A DNA stretch of 64,000 nucleotides from Marisa cornuarietis (GCA_004794655.1 SMMW01000576.1:3485501-3549500); one strand, 5' to 3'; positions 60,501 through 62,346 are shown, counted from the first letter of the stretch. Notes: a model not told the origin generated them from the sequence alone. Made by a program: numbers and translations.

Positions 60501-62346
60501 GATGTTTTCCAAAAAAGATGTTGAACAATACGTGCAAGGGGAAAATCCCTAAGGATGCCTGTAGTCATGTGAAGAAAGCTCCTCTTTGGTTATCCAGCAG
60601 TACTGCACTTGCTGACCTCACATACACTACAGTAGTTCACAGGGTTGGATGTTGAATGTTTGCATCATATGCCATAACCCCTTGTGGTAGATTCTGTCAG
60701 AGCCTTTTTAGAGCCAATGAAGATGTGGTAGAGGTCCACCTGATGCTGCAGATATTTTTTTTTAAATGAAGTCTAGACATAGCTGAAGCTACTGATGAGC
60801 AGACACTTGCAATTATGCTTAATCAAAAACACCCCACACACCACCCTCTTGAAGCTGCAGAACTCCTTCACACAGATTTATTTGTCTCAAATGCAGGATA
60901 TAATGTTTTAGATCCTCATTTAATCCTGTAGCAGTCAAGCATCTTTACATAAAAGCAGCAAATGCTAAACCATAAAGTATCTGTTATTCCATATTATCTG
61001 TGGTACTCTATTTCTTGTATTATGTTTTTACTTATTATTGTTGTCTGACATGTGGATGATGAACAAGCTGATATCACTAACACTTGTTTTTTAAATTTCT
61101 GATGAGTGGATGAGTAGCTAAAAATTTTTTGGTTGTTTTTGTTTTGTTTCAATGAGTGTGTGTGATAGGCATATGCTCTAAATTAGTGACAAGCTCTGGT
61201 AGTGTGTAATTTCCACAAGGATCAAGAAATGCCATTTCATCTGTCTCTAATCCATGACATGTTCTTAATGAATATACATGTAGTAGGTTTCTTGTTGATT
61301 CAACTTTAACACCTGCTAAGTGGCTATTACCTTTTGTGAAAGATGGAAATTTTTTTTTACCTTCCTGTATTGTGATAAGTTCATAAACATCAAACCCCTT
61401 GTCAGCGGATACCTGATCATTTGAAAGCGGGCTGCCTAAATTGCCTCTAGACCCAGCCTCTTTATATGAATTATATATGCCTCTGTAGTGTTATCGAAAT
61501 AGGTTTTTGACTATGTTGTTGTATTTGTAGTTTGACCCCGTATGTGCATAAGTCTTCACATTGAAGGTCTTTTACTAAATACTTCAAAGTAAACTATGAT
61601 GCAACAGTTTTCCGTGAAGAGTAAAGAAATTGTCTGGACTATGCAAACTTTCCATTCTTCCATTTATTTCAGACAATAATACAAAATGTAAATAGCTTCA
61701 TGTACAAGTTTTAAGGCAGTTGACCTAAATTCTGCAAGGGATGAAGGGGTGTGTCAATTGAAAACTGCATACCAGCAAGTGTCAAACTATCTAAGTGCAC
61801 ATCTTTTATTTTTTATAGATCTTTTATGTTTAATTATTAAATTATTTTAGCATAGGCCTACTAATGTACACCATTTATTTTGTATATTAATATTAATGTA
61901 AATAATACTTTAAGACAGGCGAATCAGTCATTGGACAAAGTTTACTAGTGAAATCATTATTCTTCGTCGCCAGTTCACACTTCATCTTCCTAAATATCAT
62001 GGCAAATTTAATCCATGAAACACTAACTCAGCAAATGCTACCTGAGAAACGCCTTCACATAGAGTGCTGTCCGACTTACCTGAGGGACGTCAATAGCCTC
62101 ATCGTATGAAGGTGGCAATGAAGGACCATAAACGGGTGCTTGAACTGCTTTTGACGGAGGATTTTTCATATCAATATCAGAAACATCGTCTAGTGCATCA
62201 TACGATGAAACGGGATGGTCGTTGGTCAGAATCGCTACGGCATCGCTGAGATCATTCTTGGCCATACGCAGGGCCCTTCGTACTTCTGCTTCGGAAGGGA
62301 ACCCCATACTCAGAATCATCTGCACATTCTCTTCATTAACCTCCAT
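4553..62346 (-). CDS. USP24: USP24 orthologue, ubiquitin carboxyl-terminal hydrolase 24 (59 coding exons)
   Basis: Large cysteine deubiquitinase of the USP (peptidase C19) family, which removes ubiquitin from substrate proteins. The spliced frame is 2,682 codons plus stop. In order it reads: UBA domain (residues about 1-45), helical scaffold, ubiquitin-like segment (about 905-1005), second scaffold, USP core (about 1640-2055) and C-terminal scaffold. The Cys box reads [20 protein letters not shown] with catalytic Cys1652. CxxC pairs lie at 1765/1768 and 1811/1814, and the His box NAGHYYSF has His1965. Collinear similarity to remembered human USP24 runs through every exon, and USP9X and USP34 fit less well. 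Exons join in frame at every junction; introns 22 and 28 use GC donors, the rest GT-AG. The ATG at 62346 has A at -3 and G at +4, and no in-frame ATG lies upstream in that exon. A loop of about 20 residues in human seems absent between exons 14 and 15. Exon coordinates are given in the separate exon entries. Confidence 0.96.
5150..5280. repeat. Purine-rich low-complexity tract
   Basis: About 130 bp of nearly pure A/G (GGAGGAGGGAGGGAG-like) on the + strand in intron 58; on the transcribed strand it is a pyrimidine tract. Confidence 0.8.
5350..5442 (-). CDS. USP24: USP24 exon 58
   Basis: Residues 2529-2559. Reads [10 protein letters not shown] and SFQRTQSAQ, matching MSEHYW and TFQRTISAQ. Acceptor TCAG|ATGAC, donor ACAG|GTTGAT, phase 0. 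Confidence 0.92.
5871..6025 (-). CDS. USP24: USP24 exon 57
   Basis: Residues 2477-2528. Reads [16 protein letters not shown] and [10 protein letters not shown], matching CYQCVKFLVTLAQ and WSWAVQWLQKK. Acceptor TCAG|CGGTC, donor GAAG|GTCAGC, phase 0. Confidence 0.94.
6319..6409 (-). CDS. USP24: USP24 exon 56
   Basis: Residues 2447-2476. Reads [18 protein letters not shown]. Acceptor GCAG|ACTCT, donor ATAT|GTAAGT, leaves in phase 1. Confidence 0.89.
6495..7005 (+). mobile_element. L2/CR1-type LINE, 3' fragment
   Basis: The + strand preserves pieces of the end of a LINE reverse-transcriptase ORF: a degraded LHWLPV-like stretch, GPSVWNSL, then [13 protein letters not shown] typical 3' UTR with an ATTATTATAATAA-like tail follows. 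It is broken by stops, so it is a dead 5'-truncated copy in intron 55. Confidence 0.75.
7495..11466. mobile_element. Composite inverted-repeat element, copy 1
   Basis: About 4.0 kb with the same layout as 38985-41835. An outer unit (7495-7788) has inverted ends of about 60 bp and TA on both sides. It is followed directly by a long unit starting with the same motif (TACCAGATGACATGAC at about 7804). The whole closes with the inverted motif at about 11417-11460. The interior is GC-richer than the flanks and contains partial internal repeats (for example about 9608-9640 against 10070-10100). No transposase, reverse transcriptase or other known protein is recognisable. Minus-strand frames at 9628-9897 and 9894-10325 share short stretches with copy 2 but in broken frames. 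It is probably a non-autonomous DNA transposon of unknown class. Confidence 0.7.
8264..8310 (-). mobile_element. 47-bp RTE-type retroposon tail inserted in composite copy 1
   Basis: Flanked by an exact 11-bp duplication, TGTAATAGATT, at 8253-8263 and 8311-8321. Copy 2 at about 39670 has the single uninterrupted site. On the minus strand it ends in (ATG)n after CAAGGA, like the 3' end of the RTE-type LINE near 16,220. Confidence 0.8.
12470..12500. repeat. GT microsatellite
   Basis: A run of GT dinucleotides leading into GAGA, about 50 bp from exon 55. Confidence 0.9.
12546..12605 (-). CDS. USP24: USP24 exon 55 (60 bp)
   Basis: Residues 2427-2446. Reads [14 protein letters not shown], matching HELKNTFQLLHEIL. 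Acceptor ACAG|TACAC, donor CTTG|GTAAGT, phase 0. The following intron is 6.1 kb and holds a composite mobile element. Confidence 0.91.
13006..13122 (-). CDS. USP24: USP24 exon 54
   Basis: Residues 2388-2426. Reads [20 protein letters not shown] then [15 protein letters not shown]. Acceptor CCAG|GTGGC, donor TATG|GTGAGT, phase 0. Confidence 0.93.
13316..13434 (-). CDS. USP24: USP24 exon 53
   Basis: Residues 2348-2387. Reads [20 protein letters not shown], where human has the EEVEALLFMSEGKPYLLE block. Acceptor GCAG|GCTTG, donor AGAG|GTGAGT, phase 0 out. Confidence 0.89.
13785..13830. mobile_element. Possible solo hAT-like end
   Basis: GGCAGGGGTTGGGAACCTTT resembles the CAGGGGTTCTCAACC-type ends of hAT elements. 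I could not find the matching inverted end, so this is a weak call. Confidence 0.35.
14267..14378 (-). CDS. USP24: USP24 exon 52
   Basis: Residues 2311-2347. Reads [18 protein letters not shown], nearly identical to the vertebrate RRWSSAQAREFGNLH block. Acceptor ATAG|GATGG, donor GAAA|GTACGT, leaves in phase 1. Located because exons 51 and 53 did not join in phase and this human block was missing. Confidence 0.93.
14462..14653 (-). mobile_element. tRNA-derived SINE, copy A
   Basis: About 190 bp. On the minus strand it starts with a tRNA-like head, then GTTTACAGGGCT, and ends near GTGTAAAACACCAAT. Other copies lie at 30650-30830 and 59314-59505 and a fragment at 23922-23985. It is about 85 bp from exon 52. 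Confidence 0.8.
14888..14969. repeat. Left arm of 82-bp duplication flanking the RTE-type LINE
   Basis: GGCTACAAAACATCACATAT through CTTACATTAC. The right arm is 16242-16312 continued at 16498-16508, interrupted by a hAT-like element. The arms differ at only a few positions. Confidence 0.85.
14970..16241 (+). mobile_element. RTE-type LINE, 5'-truncated, broken
   Basis: The + strand reads a reverse transcriptase in pieces. There is GKAAGPDG near 15020, then an open stretch at 15269-16018 with [28 protein letters not shown] and a C-terminal region typical of RTE-clade elements. Downstream frames ([13 protein letters not shown]) are shifted. The end is an (ATG)n-like tail. No endonuclease domain remains. 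Flanked by an 82-bp direct duplication. Confidence 0.88.
16242..16508. repeat. Right arm of 82-bp duplication, split by a hAT-like insertion
   Basis: Matches 14888-14969 once the insertion at 16313-16489 and its 8-bp site copy are removed. Confidence 0.85.
16313..16489. mobile_element. hAT-like short inverted-repeat element, copy 1
   Basis: 177 bp. Ends CAGCATTTCTCAACCT and AGGTTGAGAACTGCGG are imperfect inverted copies. Flanked by an exact 8-bp duplication, ACTTAACT, at 16305-16312 and 16490-16497. Eight-bp site duplications and CAG-TCTCAACC ends are typical of hAT elements. Confidence 0.87.
16700..16885. mobile_element. Short member of the splice-like inverted-repeat family
   Basis: About 185 bp. 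The left end reads TACTTACCAGATGATATGAC. The right end reads CTCCATACAG, then TGGTACAGTACGAAGATG, the decayed inverse. Both inner flanks hold the CTCTAGC block seen in the composite elements at 7495 and 38985. Confidence 0.75.
17440..18150 (-). mobile_element. Rex1/CR1-like LINE reverse-transcriptase remnant
   Basis: Minus-strand pieces in different frames: [18 protein letters not shown] near 18050, then [20 protein letters not shown] and [14 protein letters not shown] at 17697-17963. The order and motifs are those of jockey-superfamily LINEs of the Rex1 type. Broken by frameshifts and stops. Confidence 0.78.
18221..18313 (-). CDS. USP24: USP24 exon 51
   Basis: Residues 2280-2310. Reads [16 protein letters not shown]. 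Acceptor GCAG|GGAAC, donor TGAG|GTAAGT, phase 0. A Rex1-like LINE remnant begins about 70 bp into the next intron. Confidence 0.91.
18835..18954 (-). CDS. USP24: USP24 exon 50
   Basis: Residues 2240-2279. Reads LLRMLDKEV and [17 protein letters not shown]. Acceptor TCAG|ACTCA, donor GATG|GTGAGG, phase 0. Confidence 0.92.
19374..19473 (-). CDS. USP24: USP24 exon 49
   Basis: Residues 2206-2239. Reads [20 protein letters not shown]. The acceptor GACAG|ACCAT keeps frame and matches the human length. A stronger-looking TTTGCAG|TCTG 29 bp upstream would give an early TGA. Donor ATCG|GTGAGT. Confidence 0.87.
20558..20671 (-). CDS. USP24: USP24 exon 48
   Basis: Residues 2168-2205. Reads [20 protein letters not shown]. 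Acceptor TCAG|GAGTG, donor TCAA|GTAAGT, leaves in phase 2. Confidence 0.91.
21004..21107 (-). CDS. USP24: USP24 exon 47
   Basis: Residues 2134-2167. Reads [15 protein letters not shown]. Acceptor CCAG|GATTG, donor ATCA|GTACGT, leaves in phase 2. Confidence 0.92.
21292..21493 (-). CDS. USP24: USP24 exon 46
   Basis: Residues 2066-2133. Reads [20 protein letters not shown], then [12 protein letters not shown]. The acceptor ATAG|GAAGC was chosen for frame over CTGAG|GATAG five bases upstream. Donor TTCA|GTAGGC, phase 0. Confidence 0.88.
22037..22172 (-). CDS. USP24: USP24 exon 45 (end of USP core)
   Basis: Residues 2021-2065. Reads [15 protein letters not shown], the last strand of the core. 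Acceptor GTAG|CAAAC. The donor is taken as GAGG|GTGTGT because it alone keeps frame with exon 46; one overlapping GT is one phase off. Confidence 0.88.
22573..22712 (-). CDS. USP24: USP24 exon 44
   Basis: Residues 1974-2020. Reads [13 protein letters not shown], which carries the third catalytic position (FND), then [12 protein letters not shown]. Acceptor CCAG|GGGAA, donor TCCA|GTGAGT, leaves in phase 1. Confidence 0.95.
22844..23193 (-). CDS. USP24: USP24 exon 43 (catalytic His box)
   Basis: Residues 1858-1973, the longest internal exon. It starts [10 protein letters not shown], has a Ser/Gly-rich insert (about 1886-1945), then [20 protein letters not shown]. Catalytic His1965 is the CAC codon at 22872-22870. 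Acceptor TCAG|TTCCC, donor GAAG|GTTAGC, leaves in phase 2. Confidence 0.96.
23271..23829 (-). mobile_element. mariner-type element, internally deleted
   Basis: 559 bp between TA dinucleotides. Inverted ends CGAGGTCTGTCTGAAAAGTA and its complement. The minus-strand frame 23337-23681 preserves the C-terminal part of a mariner transposase ([18 protein letters not shown] and a final DFEGE). The N-terminal half is missing. Lies in intron 42. Confidence 0.88.
23922..23985 (-). mobile_element. tRNA-derived SINE, truncated copy
   Basis: Only the 3' part of the family is present (the GATGTTTTACGACGAGCCAG end on the + strand), about 60 bp. Confidence 0.6.
24124..24243 (-). CDS. USP24: USP24 exon 42
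   Basis: Residues 1818-1857. Reads [18 protein letters not shown], the conserved LP..L.I.LKRF strand of USP cores. Acceptor ACAG|AGAAA, donor TAAG|GTAAAA, phase 0. Confidence 0.95.
24569..24707 (-). CDS. USP24: USP24 exon 41 (second CxxC pair)
   Basis: Residues 1771-1817. Reads [12 protein letters not shown], then YFCEKCGEK with Cys1811 and Cys1814 completing the zinc site. Acceptor CCAG|GTATG, donor GAAG|GTGTGA, phase 0. Confidence 0.96.
24905..24987 (-). CDS. USP24: USP24 exon 40 (first CxxC pair)
   Basis: Residues 1744-1770. Reads [12 protein letters not shown] with Cys1765 and Cys1768, the first half of the structural zinc site of the USP fingers. Acceptor GCAG|AAAAT, donor ACAG|GTAATA. 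Confidence 0.95.
25449..25751. mobile_element. hAT-like short inverted-repeat element, copy 2
   Basis: 303 bp, same family as 16313-16489 and longer inside. Ends CGTTTCTCAACC and GGTTGAAAACTG. Flanks GTTTACCC and GTTTGCCC are an 8-bp duplication with one change. Lies in intron 39. Confidence 0.78.
26299..26479 (-). CDS. USP24: USP24 exon 39 (USP core)
   Basis: Residues 1683-1743. Reads [19 protein letters not shown] and [17 protein letters not shown], the QQDA motif of USPs. The acceptor AAAG|TGTCT gives SVFYQ as in human but lacks a pyrimidine tract. The nearby CCAG|ATCC is out of frame. Donor GAAG|GTCAGT. Confidence 0.92.
26937..27097 (-). CDS. USP24: USP24 exon 38 (catalytic Cys box)
   Basis: Residues 1630-1682. 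The Cys box reads [20 protein letters not shown]. The nucleophile Cys1652 is the TGC codon at 27031-27029. Acceptor GCAG|TACAT, donor ACAG|GTAACA, leaves in phase 2. Confidence 0.97.
27382..27526 (-). CDS. USP24: USP24 exon 37
   Basis: Residues 1581-1629. Reads [20 protein letters not shown], the helical region just before the catalytic core. Acceptor ATAG|GTGCT, donor GGAG|GTAGGT, phase 0. Confidence 0.91.
27630..27876. mobile_element. Member of the splice-like inverted-repeat family (intron 36)
   Basis: Starts CTTATCAGATGATATGAGC and ends GTCATGTCATCTG, an inverted pair of the family motif. Contains a T17 run. It abuts the 3' tail of the L2-type LINE. Confidence 0.6.
27879..30570 (-). mobile_element. 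L2/CR1-type LINE, 2.7 kb, 5'-truncated
   Basis: Read 5' to 3' on the minus strand. It starts with the end of an apurinic-type endonuclease ([13 protein letters not shown], about 30300), then a linker. The reverse transcriptase follows with [43 protein letters not shown] and YADDTQLY. After it comes a C-terminal region with [22 protein letters not shown] and [11 protein letters not shown]. It ends in an (ATT)n-type tail. A frameshift near 29160-29190 splits the reverse transcriptase, stops occur in the endonuclease, and the 5' end is missing. Not functional. Confidence 0.92.
30650..30830 (-). mobile_element. tRNA-derived SINE, copy B
   Basis: Same family as 14462-14653. The minus strand head reads GGCGGCCCGGTGTCGCAGCG, then GTTAGCGCCTG, and the tail ends GCGTAAAACACCAATTC. 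Lies in intron 36 next to the L2-type LINE. Confidence 0.82.
31105..31280. mobile_element. Fragment of the splice-like inverted-repeat family
   Basis: Contains GTAATATCATCTGGTAAGG and the CAACTTTCAATGGTTAAAGA block shared with 27660-27700 and 47250-47290. It lies about 55 bp from the exon 36 donor. Confidence 0.55.
31337..31451 (-). CDS. USP24: USP24 exon 36
   Basis: Residues 1543-1580. Reads [18 protein letters not shown]. Acceptor GCAG|GTGAG, donor CCAA|GTTAGT, leaves in phase 2. The next intron (3.8 kb) holds an L2-type LINE and a SINE. Confidence 0.91.
31462..31488. repeat. CA microsatellite
   Basis: CA dinucleotide run just upstream of the exon 36 acceptor, on the transcribed strand a TG run. 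Confidence 0.85.
31768..31953 (-). CDS. USP24: USP24 exon 35
   Basis: Residues 1481-1542. Reads [20 protein letters not shown], then [12 protein letters not shown]. Acceptor ACAG|CTGAG, donor CTTG|GTGAGT, leaves in phase 1. Confidence 0.95.
32149..32210 (-). CDS. USP24: USP24 exon 34
   Basis: Residues 1460-1480. Reads [18 protein letters not shown]. Acceptor TCAG|GTTAC, donor TCAG|GTGAGG, leaves in phase 1. Confidence 0.93.
32501..32735 (-). CDS. USP24: USP24 exon 33
   Basis: Residues 1382-1459. Reads [19 protein letters not shown]. Acceptor ACAG|CTTCC, donor AAAA|GTGAGT, leaves in phase 2. Confidence 0.93.
33301..33456 (-). CDS. USP24: USP24 exon 32
   Basis: Residues 1330-1381. Reads [18 protein letters not shown] then [10 protein letters not shown]. 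Acceptor GCAG|GGAGT, donor ATAG|GTGAGG, leaves in phase 1. It holds a strong unused-looking donor, CAG|GTAAGC, after 33389. Confidence 0.92.
34070..34229 (-). CDS. USP24: USP24 exon 31
   Basis: Residues 1277-1329. Reads [16 protein letters not shown], matching the CFMRLSWAAAAGRLDL block. Acceptor CCAG|ACACT, donor ACAG|GTACTG, leaves in phase 1. Confidence 0.93.
34606..34756 (-). CDS. USP24: USP24 exon 30
   Basis: Residues 1226-1276, a poorly conserved Ser/Thr/Ala-rich linker after YLLCGLS. Acceptor GTAG|GTACC, donor TCAG|GTTGGT. The frame is confirmed by the neighbouring exons. Confidence 0.88.
35027..35220 (-). CDS. USP24: USP24 exon 29
   Basis: Residues 1162-1225. Reads [23 protein letters not shown] and [15 protein letters not shown]. 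Acceptor CCAG|GTTCT, donor CCAG|GTCTCT, leaves in phase 2. Confidence 0.94.
35466..35648 (-). CDS. USP24: USP24 exon 28 (followed by a GC donor)
   Basis: Residues 1101-1161. A Ser/Lys/Arg-rich linker with SSPRKSPR, then [10 protein letters not shown]. The donor is GAG|GCAAGC; no GT occurs near this point. The next exon continues exactly as in human (VLSSKLMPT). Acceptor TTAG|AATCT. Confidence 0.91.
35880..35995 (+). mobile_element. L2-type LINE 3' tail
   Basis: GTGCAGCGCTTTGAGCTGCC, then AGAGCTATATAAATC and (ATT)n, the usual end of L2-like elements. Confidence 0.65.
36168..36252 (-). CDS. USP24: USP24 exon 27
   Basis: Residues 1072-1100. Reads [19 protein letters not shown], matching the LLLLIPTDPAIQEALD block. 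Acceptor TCAG|GATTA, donor AAAG|GTAAAT, phase 0. Confidence 0.94.
36903..36988 (-). CDS. USP24: USP24 exon 26
   Basis: Residues 1044-1071. Reads [20 protein letters not shown]. Acceptor GCAG|GAGAA, donor CGAA|GTAGGT, leaves in phase 2. Confidence 0.92.
37060..37298. mobile_element. piggyBac-like short inverted-repeat element, copy 2
   Basis: Flanked by TTAA on both sides (37056-37059 and 37299-37302). Ends are TCCTCTTGGTTC and GAACCAAAAGGG, inverted copies of each other. Same family as 787-1005. It sits in intron 25 with its end about 20 bp from the exon 25 donor. Confidence 0.8.
37322..37369 (-). CDS. USP24: USP24 exon 25 (48-bp exon)
   Basis: Residues 1028-1043, a Ser-rich linker ending SFELEQ, where human has YAMEQE. 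Acceptor TAAG|GCTTC after a pyrimidine tract, donor ACAG|GTGAGT, phase 0. A piggyBac-like element ends about 20 bp from this donor. Confidence 0.86.
37560..37740 (+). mobile_element. L2-type LINE 3' fragment
   Basis: The + strand frame reads [16 protein letters not shown] then stop, the standard last residues of L2-like polyproteins, followed by a short 3' UTR. Confidence 0.65.
37872..38021 (-). CDS. USP24: USP24 exon 24 (ubiquitin-like segment, second part)
   Basis: Residues 978-1027. Reads [20 protein letters not shown], closing the ubiquitin-like fold, then a Ser/Thr/Pro linker. Acceptor ACAG|CTGTG, donor AGAG|GTGAGC, phase 0. Confidence 0.94.
38095..38120. repeat. CA microsatellite
   Basis: About 13 CA units, about 75 bp from exon 24. 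Confidence 0.9.
38506..38604 (-). CDS. USP24: USP24 exon 23 (ubiquitin-like segment, first part)
   Basis: Residues 945-977. Reads [13 protein letters not shown] and ends QIHANDKL, the first half of the ubiquitin-like segment. Acceptor ACAG|TGCCA, donor GCTG|GTGAGT, phase 0. Confidence 0.93.
38605..41954. other. Intron 22, GC-AG, 3.35 kb, filled by composite element copy 2
   Basis: Starts on the minus strand with GCAAGT at 41954 and ends with CACAG before 38604. Most of it is the composite element 38985-41835, which reaches to about 120 bp from the GC donor. Confidence 0.8.
38985..41835. mobile_element. Composite inverted-repeat element, copy 2
   Basis: 2.85 kb, collinear with 7495-11466 but shorter by internal deletions. 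The outer unit is 38985-39196, the long unit runs from 39197, and the closing inverted motif lies at about 41785-41830. The minus-strand frame 40725-41327 (200 codons) is the longest in either copy and shares EESGQAGH and GEKSVLRLD with copy 1, but matches no family I know. Confidence 0.7.
41955..42132 (-). CDS. USP24: USP24 exon 22 (followed by a GC donor)
   Basis: Residues 885-944. Reads [19 protein letters not shown] and ends EFTVL. The only frame-keeping donor is CTG|GCAAGT, a GC donor. It joins to exon 23 with the same residue spacing as the human protein. The nearby GT (two bases further on) would shift the frame. Acceptor GCAG|ATCTG. Confidence 0.9.
42282..42394 (-). CDS. USP24: USP24 exon 21
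   Basis: Residues 848-884. Reads [16 protein letters not shown], aligning with the TRATKMLTATAMP region of human. Acceptor ACAG|ATGGC, donor CCAG|GTAATG, leaves in phase 2. Confidence 0.92.
42579..42632 (-). CDS. USP24: USP24 exon 20 (54 bp)
   Basis: Residues 830-847, reading [16 protein letters not shown], almost identical to vertebrates. Acceptor GCAG|GATCC, donor TGAG|GTAAGC, phase 0. Identified by homology because it is too short for an open-frame scan. Confidence 0.95.
44408..44899. mobile_element. hAT-like element, second family
   Basis: 492 bp. Ends CGGGGGTGGGCAAAGT and ACTTTGCCCGCTG are inverted copies, of the common CAGGGGTGGGCAAAGT type. Flanks ATCTACAC (44400-44407) and GTCTACAC (44900-44907) form an 8-bp duplication with one change. 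No transposase. Confidence 0.82.
46780..46890 (+). mobile_element. L2-type LINE 3' tail
   Basis: TGTAAAGCCCTTTGAGTCTG followed by TGCTATATTATTATTATT. Confidence 0.65.
47165..47300. mobile_element. Fragment of a repeat shared with 31105-31280
   Basis: Contains TTTTGATGGTTAGAGAGCAA and TAGCTTATTGTCTCC, matching the block in the intron 36 copies. Confidence 0.5.
47594..47734 (-). CDS. USP24: USP24 exon 19
   Basis: Residues 783-829. Reads [20 protein letters not shown], then SLNPRLKK. Acceptor ACAG|ATAGT, donor GAAG|GTTTGT, phase 0. The following intron is 4.96 kb, one of the largest. Confidence 0.95.
47928..47944. repeat. AT microsatellite
   Basis: About 8 AT units about 40 bp from the exon 18 donor. 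Confidence 0.85.
47982..48173 (-). CDS. USP24: USP24 exon 18
   Basis: Residues 719-782. Reads [15 protein letters not shown]. Acceptor GCAG|ACCTG; the donor TCTG|GTCAGT has C at +3, a weaker but common form. Phase 0. Confidence 0.94.
48330..48461 (-). CDS. USP24: USP24 exon 17
   Basis: Residues 675-718. Reads [15 protein letters not shown], matching the vertebrate WNRAKEIW block. Acceptor CCAG|TACAT after a T-rich tract, donor AGAG|GTAGGT, phase 0. Confidence 0.95.
48699..48851 (-). CDS. USP24: USP24 exon 16
   Basis: Residues 624-674. Reads [13 protein letters not shown] and ends [10 protein letters not shown]. Acceptor ACAG|GGTGT, donor AGAT|GTAAGT, phase 0. Confidence 0.93.
49271..49354 (-). 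CDS. USP24: USP24 exon 15
   Basis: Residues 596-623. Reads [13 protein letters not shown]. Acceptor CCAG|GGTGC, donor CAAG|GTGAGA, phase 0. Confidence 0.92.
49716..49877 (-). CDS. USP24: USP24 exon 14
   Basis: Residues 542-595. Reads [18 protein letters not shown] and ends [10 protein letters not shown]. Acceptor TCAG|GTTCT, donor AAAG|GTACAT, phase 0. Human USP24 has about 20 further residues here before the next conserved block. Confidence 0.94.
49878..50986. other. Intron 13, 1.1 kb, nothing recognised
   Basis: AT-rich sequence with long T runs. No mobile element or exon recognised on either strand. Confidence 0.5.
50987..51082 (-). CDS. USP24: USP24 exon 13
   Basis: Residues 510-541. 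Reads [17 protein letters not shown]. Acceptor ACAG|AAATG, donor TAAA|GTGAGT, phase 0. Confidence 0.94.
51402..51509 (-). CDS. USP24: USP24 exon 12
   Basis: Residues 474-509. Reads [17 protein letters not shown]. Acceptor ACAG|AATGG, donor TAAG|GTAACA, phase 0. Confidence 0.94.
51823..51926 (-). CDS. USP24: USP24 exon 11
   Basis: Residues 439-473. Reads [20 protein letters not shown], then [12 protein letters not shown]. Acceptor GCAG|GCAAC, donor GCAG|GTGTGT, which runs into a CA/CT microsatellite in the intron. Confidence 0.95.
52129..52259. repeat. Tandem duplication, two 65-bp units
   Basis: The unit starts CTGCAGACTTTG and ends TTCATTTCTCACT. The two copies differ at only a few positions, so the duplication is recent. 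Lies in intron 10. Confidence 0.9.
52353..52467 (-). CDS. USP24: USP24 exon 10
   Basis: Residues 401-438. Reads [16 protein letters not shown], one of the most conserved scaffold stretches. Acceptor GTAG|GTGAC, donor GAAG|GTGAGA, leaves in phase 1. Confidence 0.95.
52606..52790 (-). mobile_element. L2-type LINE 3' tail
   Basis: AATAATAATAAGATTTGTAT on the + strand, then a GCGC-box-like stretch: the reverse of a typical L2 tail. It probably belongs with the endonuclease fragment at 53444-53960. Confidence 0.65.
52803..53439 (+). mobile_element. mariner-type element, second family, internally deleted
   Basis: Ends GAGGTGTGGCAGAAAAGTAA and its complement lie next to TA. The + strand keeps [20 protein letters not shown], then decays into stops. 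It carries a 75-bp insertion at 52903-52978. It lies between pieces of an L2-type LINE. Confidence 0.85.
52903..52978. repeat. 75-bp insert within the mariner element
   Basis: Flanked by CAGTGTGAC and CAGTGTCAC, a likely 9-bp site duplication with one change. Near-identical to 56430-56507. Confidence 0.65.
53444..53960 (-). mobile_element. L2-type LINE endonuclease fragment
   Basis: Minus-strand frames give [12 protein letters not shown] and [20 protein letters not shown], the YRPP and GDFN regions of LINE apurinic-type endonucleases. A frameshift near 53640 lies at a run of T. The reverse transcriptase is absent. Confidence 0.72.
54162..54320 (-). CDS. USP24: USP24 exon 9
   Basis: Residues 348-400. 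Reads [20 protein letters not shown] then NAKMNALKE, nearly identical to vertebrate USP24. Acceptor ACAG|AAAAT, donor AGAG|GTGGGT, phase 0. Confidence 0.95.
54933..55073 (-). CDS. USP24: USP24 exon 8
   Basis: Residues 301-347. Reads [13 protein letters not shown], then a Lys/Glu-rich end (EENDFKEK). Acceptor TCAG|TCAAT, donor GAAG|GTGAGA, phase 0. Confidence 0.93.
55333..55398 (-). CDS. USP24: USP24 exon 7
   Basis: Residues 279-300, [14 protein letters not shown] followed by an acidic stretch EEEELDVV. Acceptor TCAG|TTTGC, donor TGTG|GTAAGT, phase 0. Confidence 0.92.
55726..55761 (-). CDS. USP24: USP24 exon 6 (36-bp microexon)
   Basis: Residues 267-278, [12 protein letters not shown], aligning with the GWVVDLVN segment of the vertebrate protein. 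Acceptor ACAG|GATCC, donor TCAT|GTAAGT. Supported by homology and perfect splice sites, since it is too short to show as an open frame. Confidence 0.9.
56161..56292 (-). CDS. USP24: USP24 exon 5
   Basis: Residues 223-266. Reads [17 protein letters not shown]. Acceptor GTAG|GCTTT, donor AGCT|GTAAGT, phase 0 at both ends. Confidence 0.93.
56430..56670. repeat. Dispersed repeat, unknown family
   Basis: The first 75 bp repeat the insert at 52903-52978 almost exactly. The rest resembles 61080-61230 more weakly (CTCTAGTGGAGTAGCATTTT against CTCTGGTAGTGTGTAATTTC). Confidence 0.6.
56781..56924 (-). CDS. USP24: USP24 exon 4
   Basis: Residues 175-222. Reads [16 protein letters not shown], a strongly conserved scaffold helix pair. 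Acceptor CAAG|CTGTT, donor TTTG|GTGAGA, phase 0 at both ends. Confidence 0.94.
57226..57293 (-). CDS. USP24: USP24 exon 3
   Basis: Residues 152-174. Reads [13 protein letters not shown], matching the vertebrate protein. Acceptor ACAG|GGCT, donor AAG|GTATTA. Enters in phase 1 and leaves in phase 0. Confidence 0.93.
57959..58145 (-). CDS. USP24: USP24 exon 2
   Basis: Residues 90-151. Reads [20 protein letters not shown], a hallmark of the USP24 N-terminal scaffold. The acceptor GAAG|AATAC was chosen because the next AG, 5 bp inside, breaks the frame. The exon ends in phase 1 with donor CAG|GTATAT. Confidence 0.92.
58693..58800. repeat. Dispersed block, copy 1
   Basis: Contains AACATTCCAATGCACAATGT and GATCCACAGGAT, repeated with changes at 59551-59665. 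Confidence 0.65.
59314..59505 (+). mobile_element. tRNA-derived SINE, copy C (best tRNA head)
   Basis: The + strand head contains TGGCGCAACGG, fitting the A box of a tRNA promoter, and GGGTTCAGCTCT as a degraded B box about 45 bp on. It ends TGTAAAACACCAATTCC. This is the best preserved polymerase III head of the copies here. Confidence 0.82.
59551..59665. repeat. Dispersed block, copy 2
   Basis: Contains AGCATTCCAATGCATGATGC and GATCCACAGGAT. It follows directly after SINE copy C. Confidence 0.65.
60140..60790 (-). mobile_element. RTE-type LINE remnant
   Basis: Minus-strand pieces in order: [17 protein letters not shown] (about 60740), then [20 protein letters not shown] (about 60400) and [13 protein letters not shown]. 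These are the finger, YADD-type and downstream motifs of an RTE-like reverse transcriptase, broken by stops. A different lineage from the 15-kb element. Confidence 0.72.
62080..62346 (-). CDS. USP24: USP24 exon 1 (start codon, UBA domain)
   Basis: Residues 1-89. The start is ATG at 62346-62344 in a strong context (CACAATGG). The UBA domain shows the MGF loop and the helix ending [10 protein letters not shown]; such domains bind ubiquitin. A Pro-rich patch ([10 protein letters not shown]) follows. The donor is CAG|GTAAGT at 62079 and the exon ends in phase 0. Confidence 0.93.
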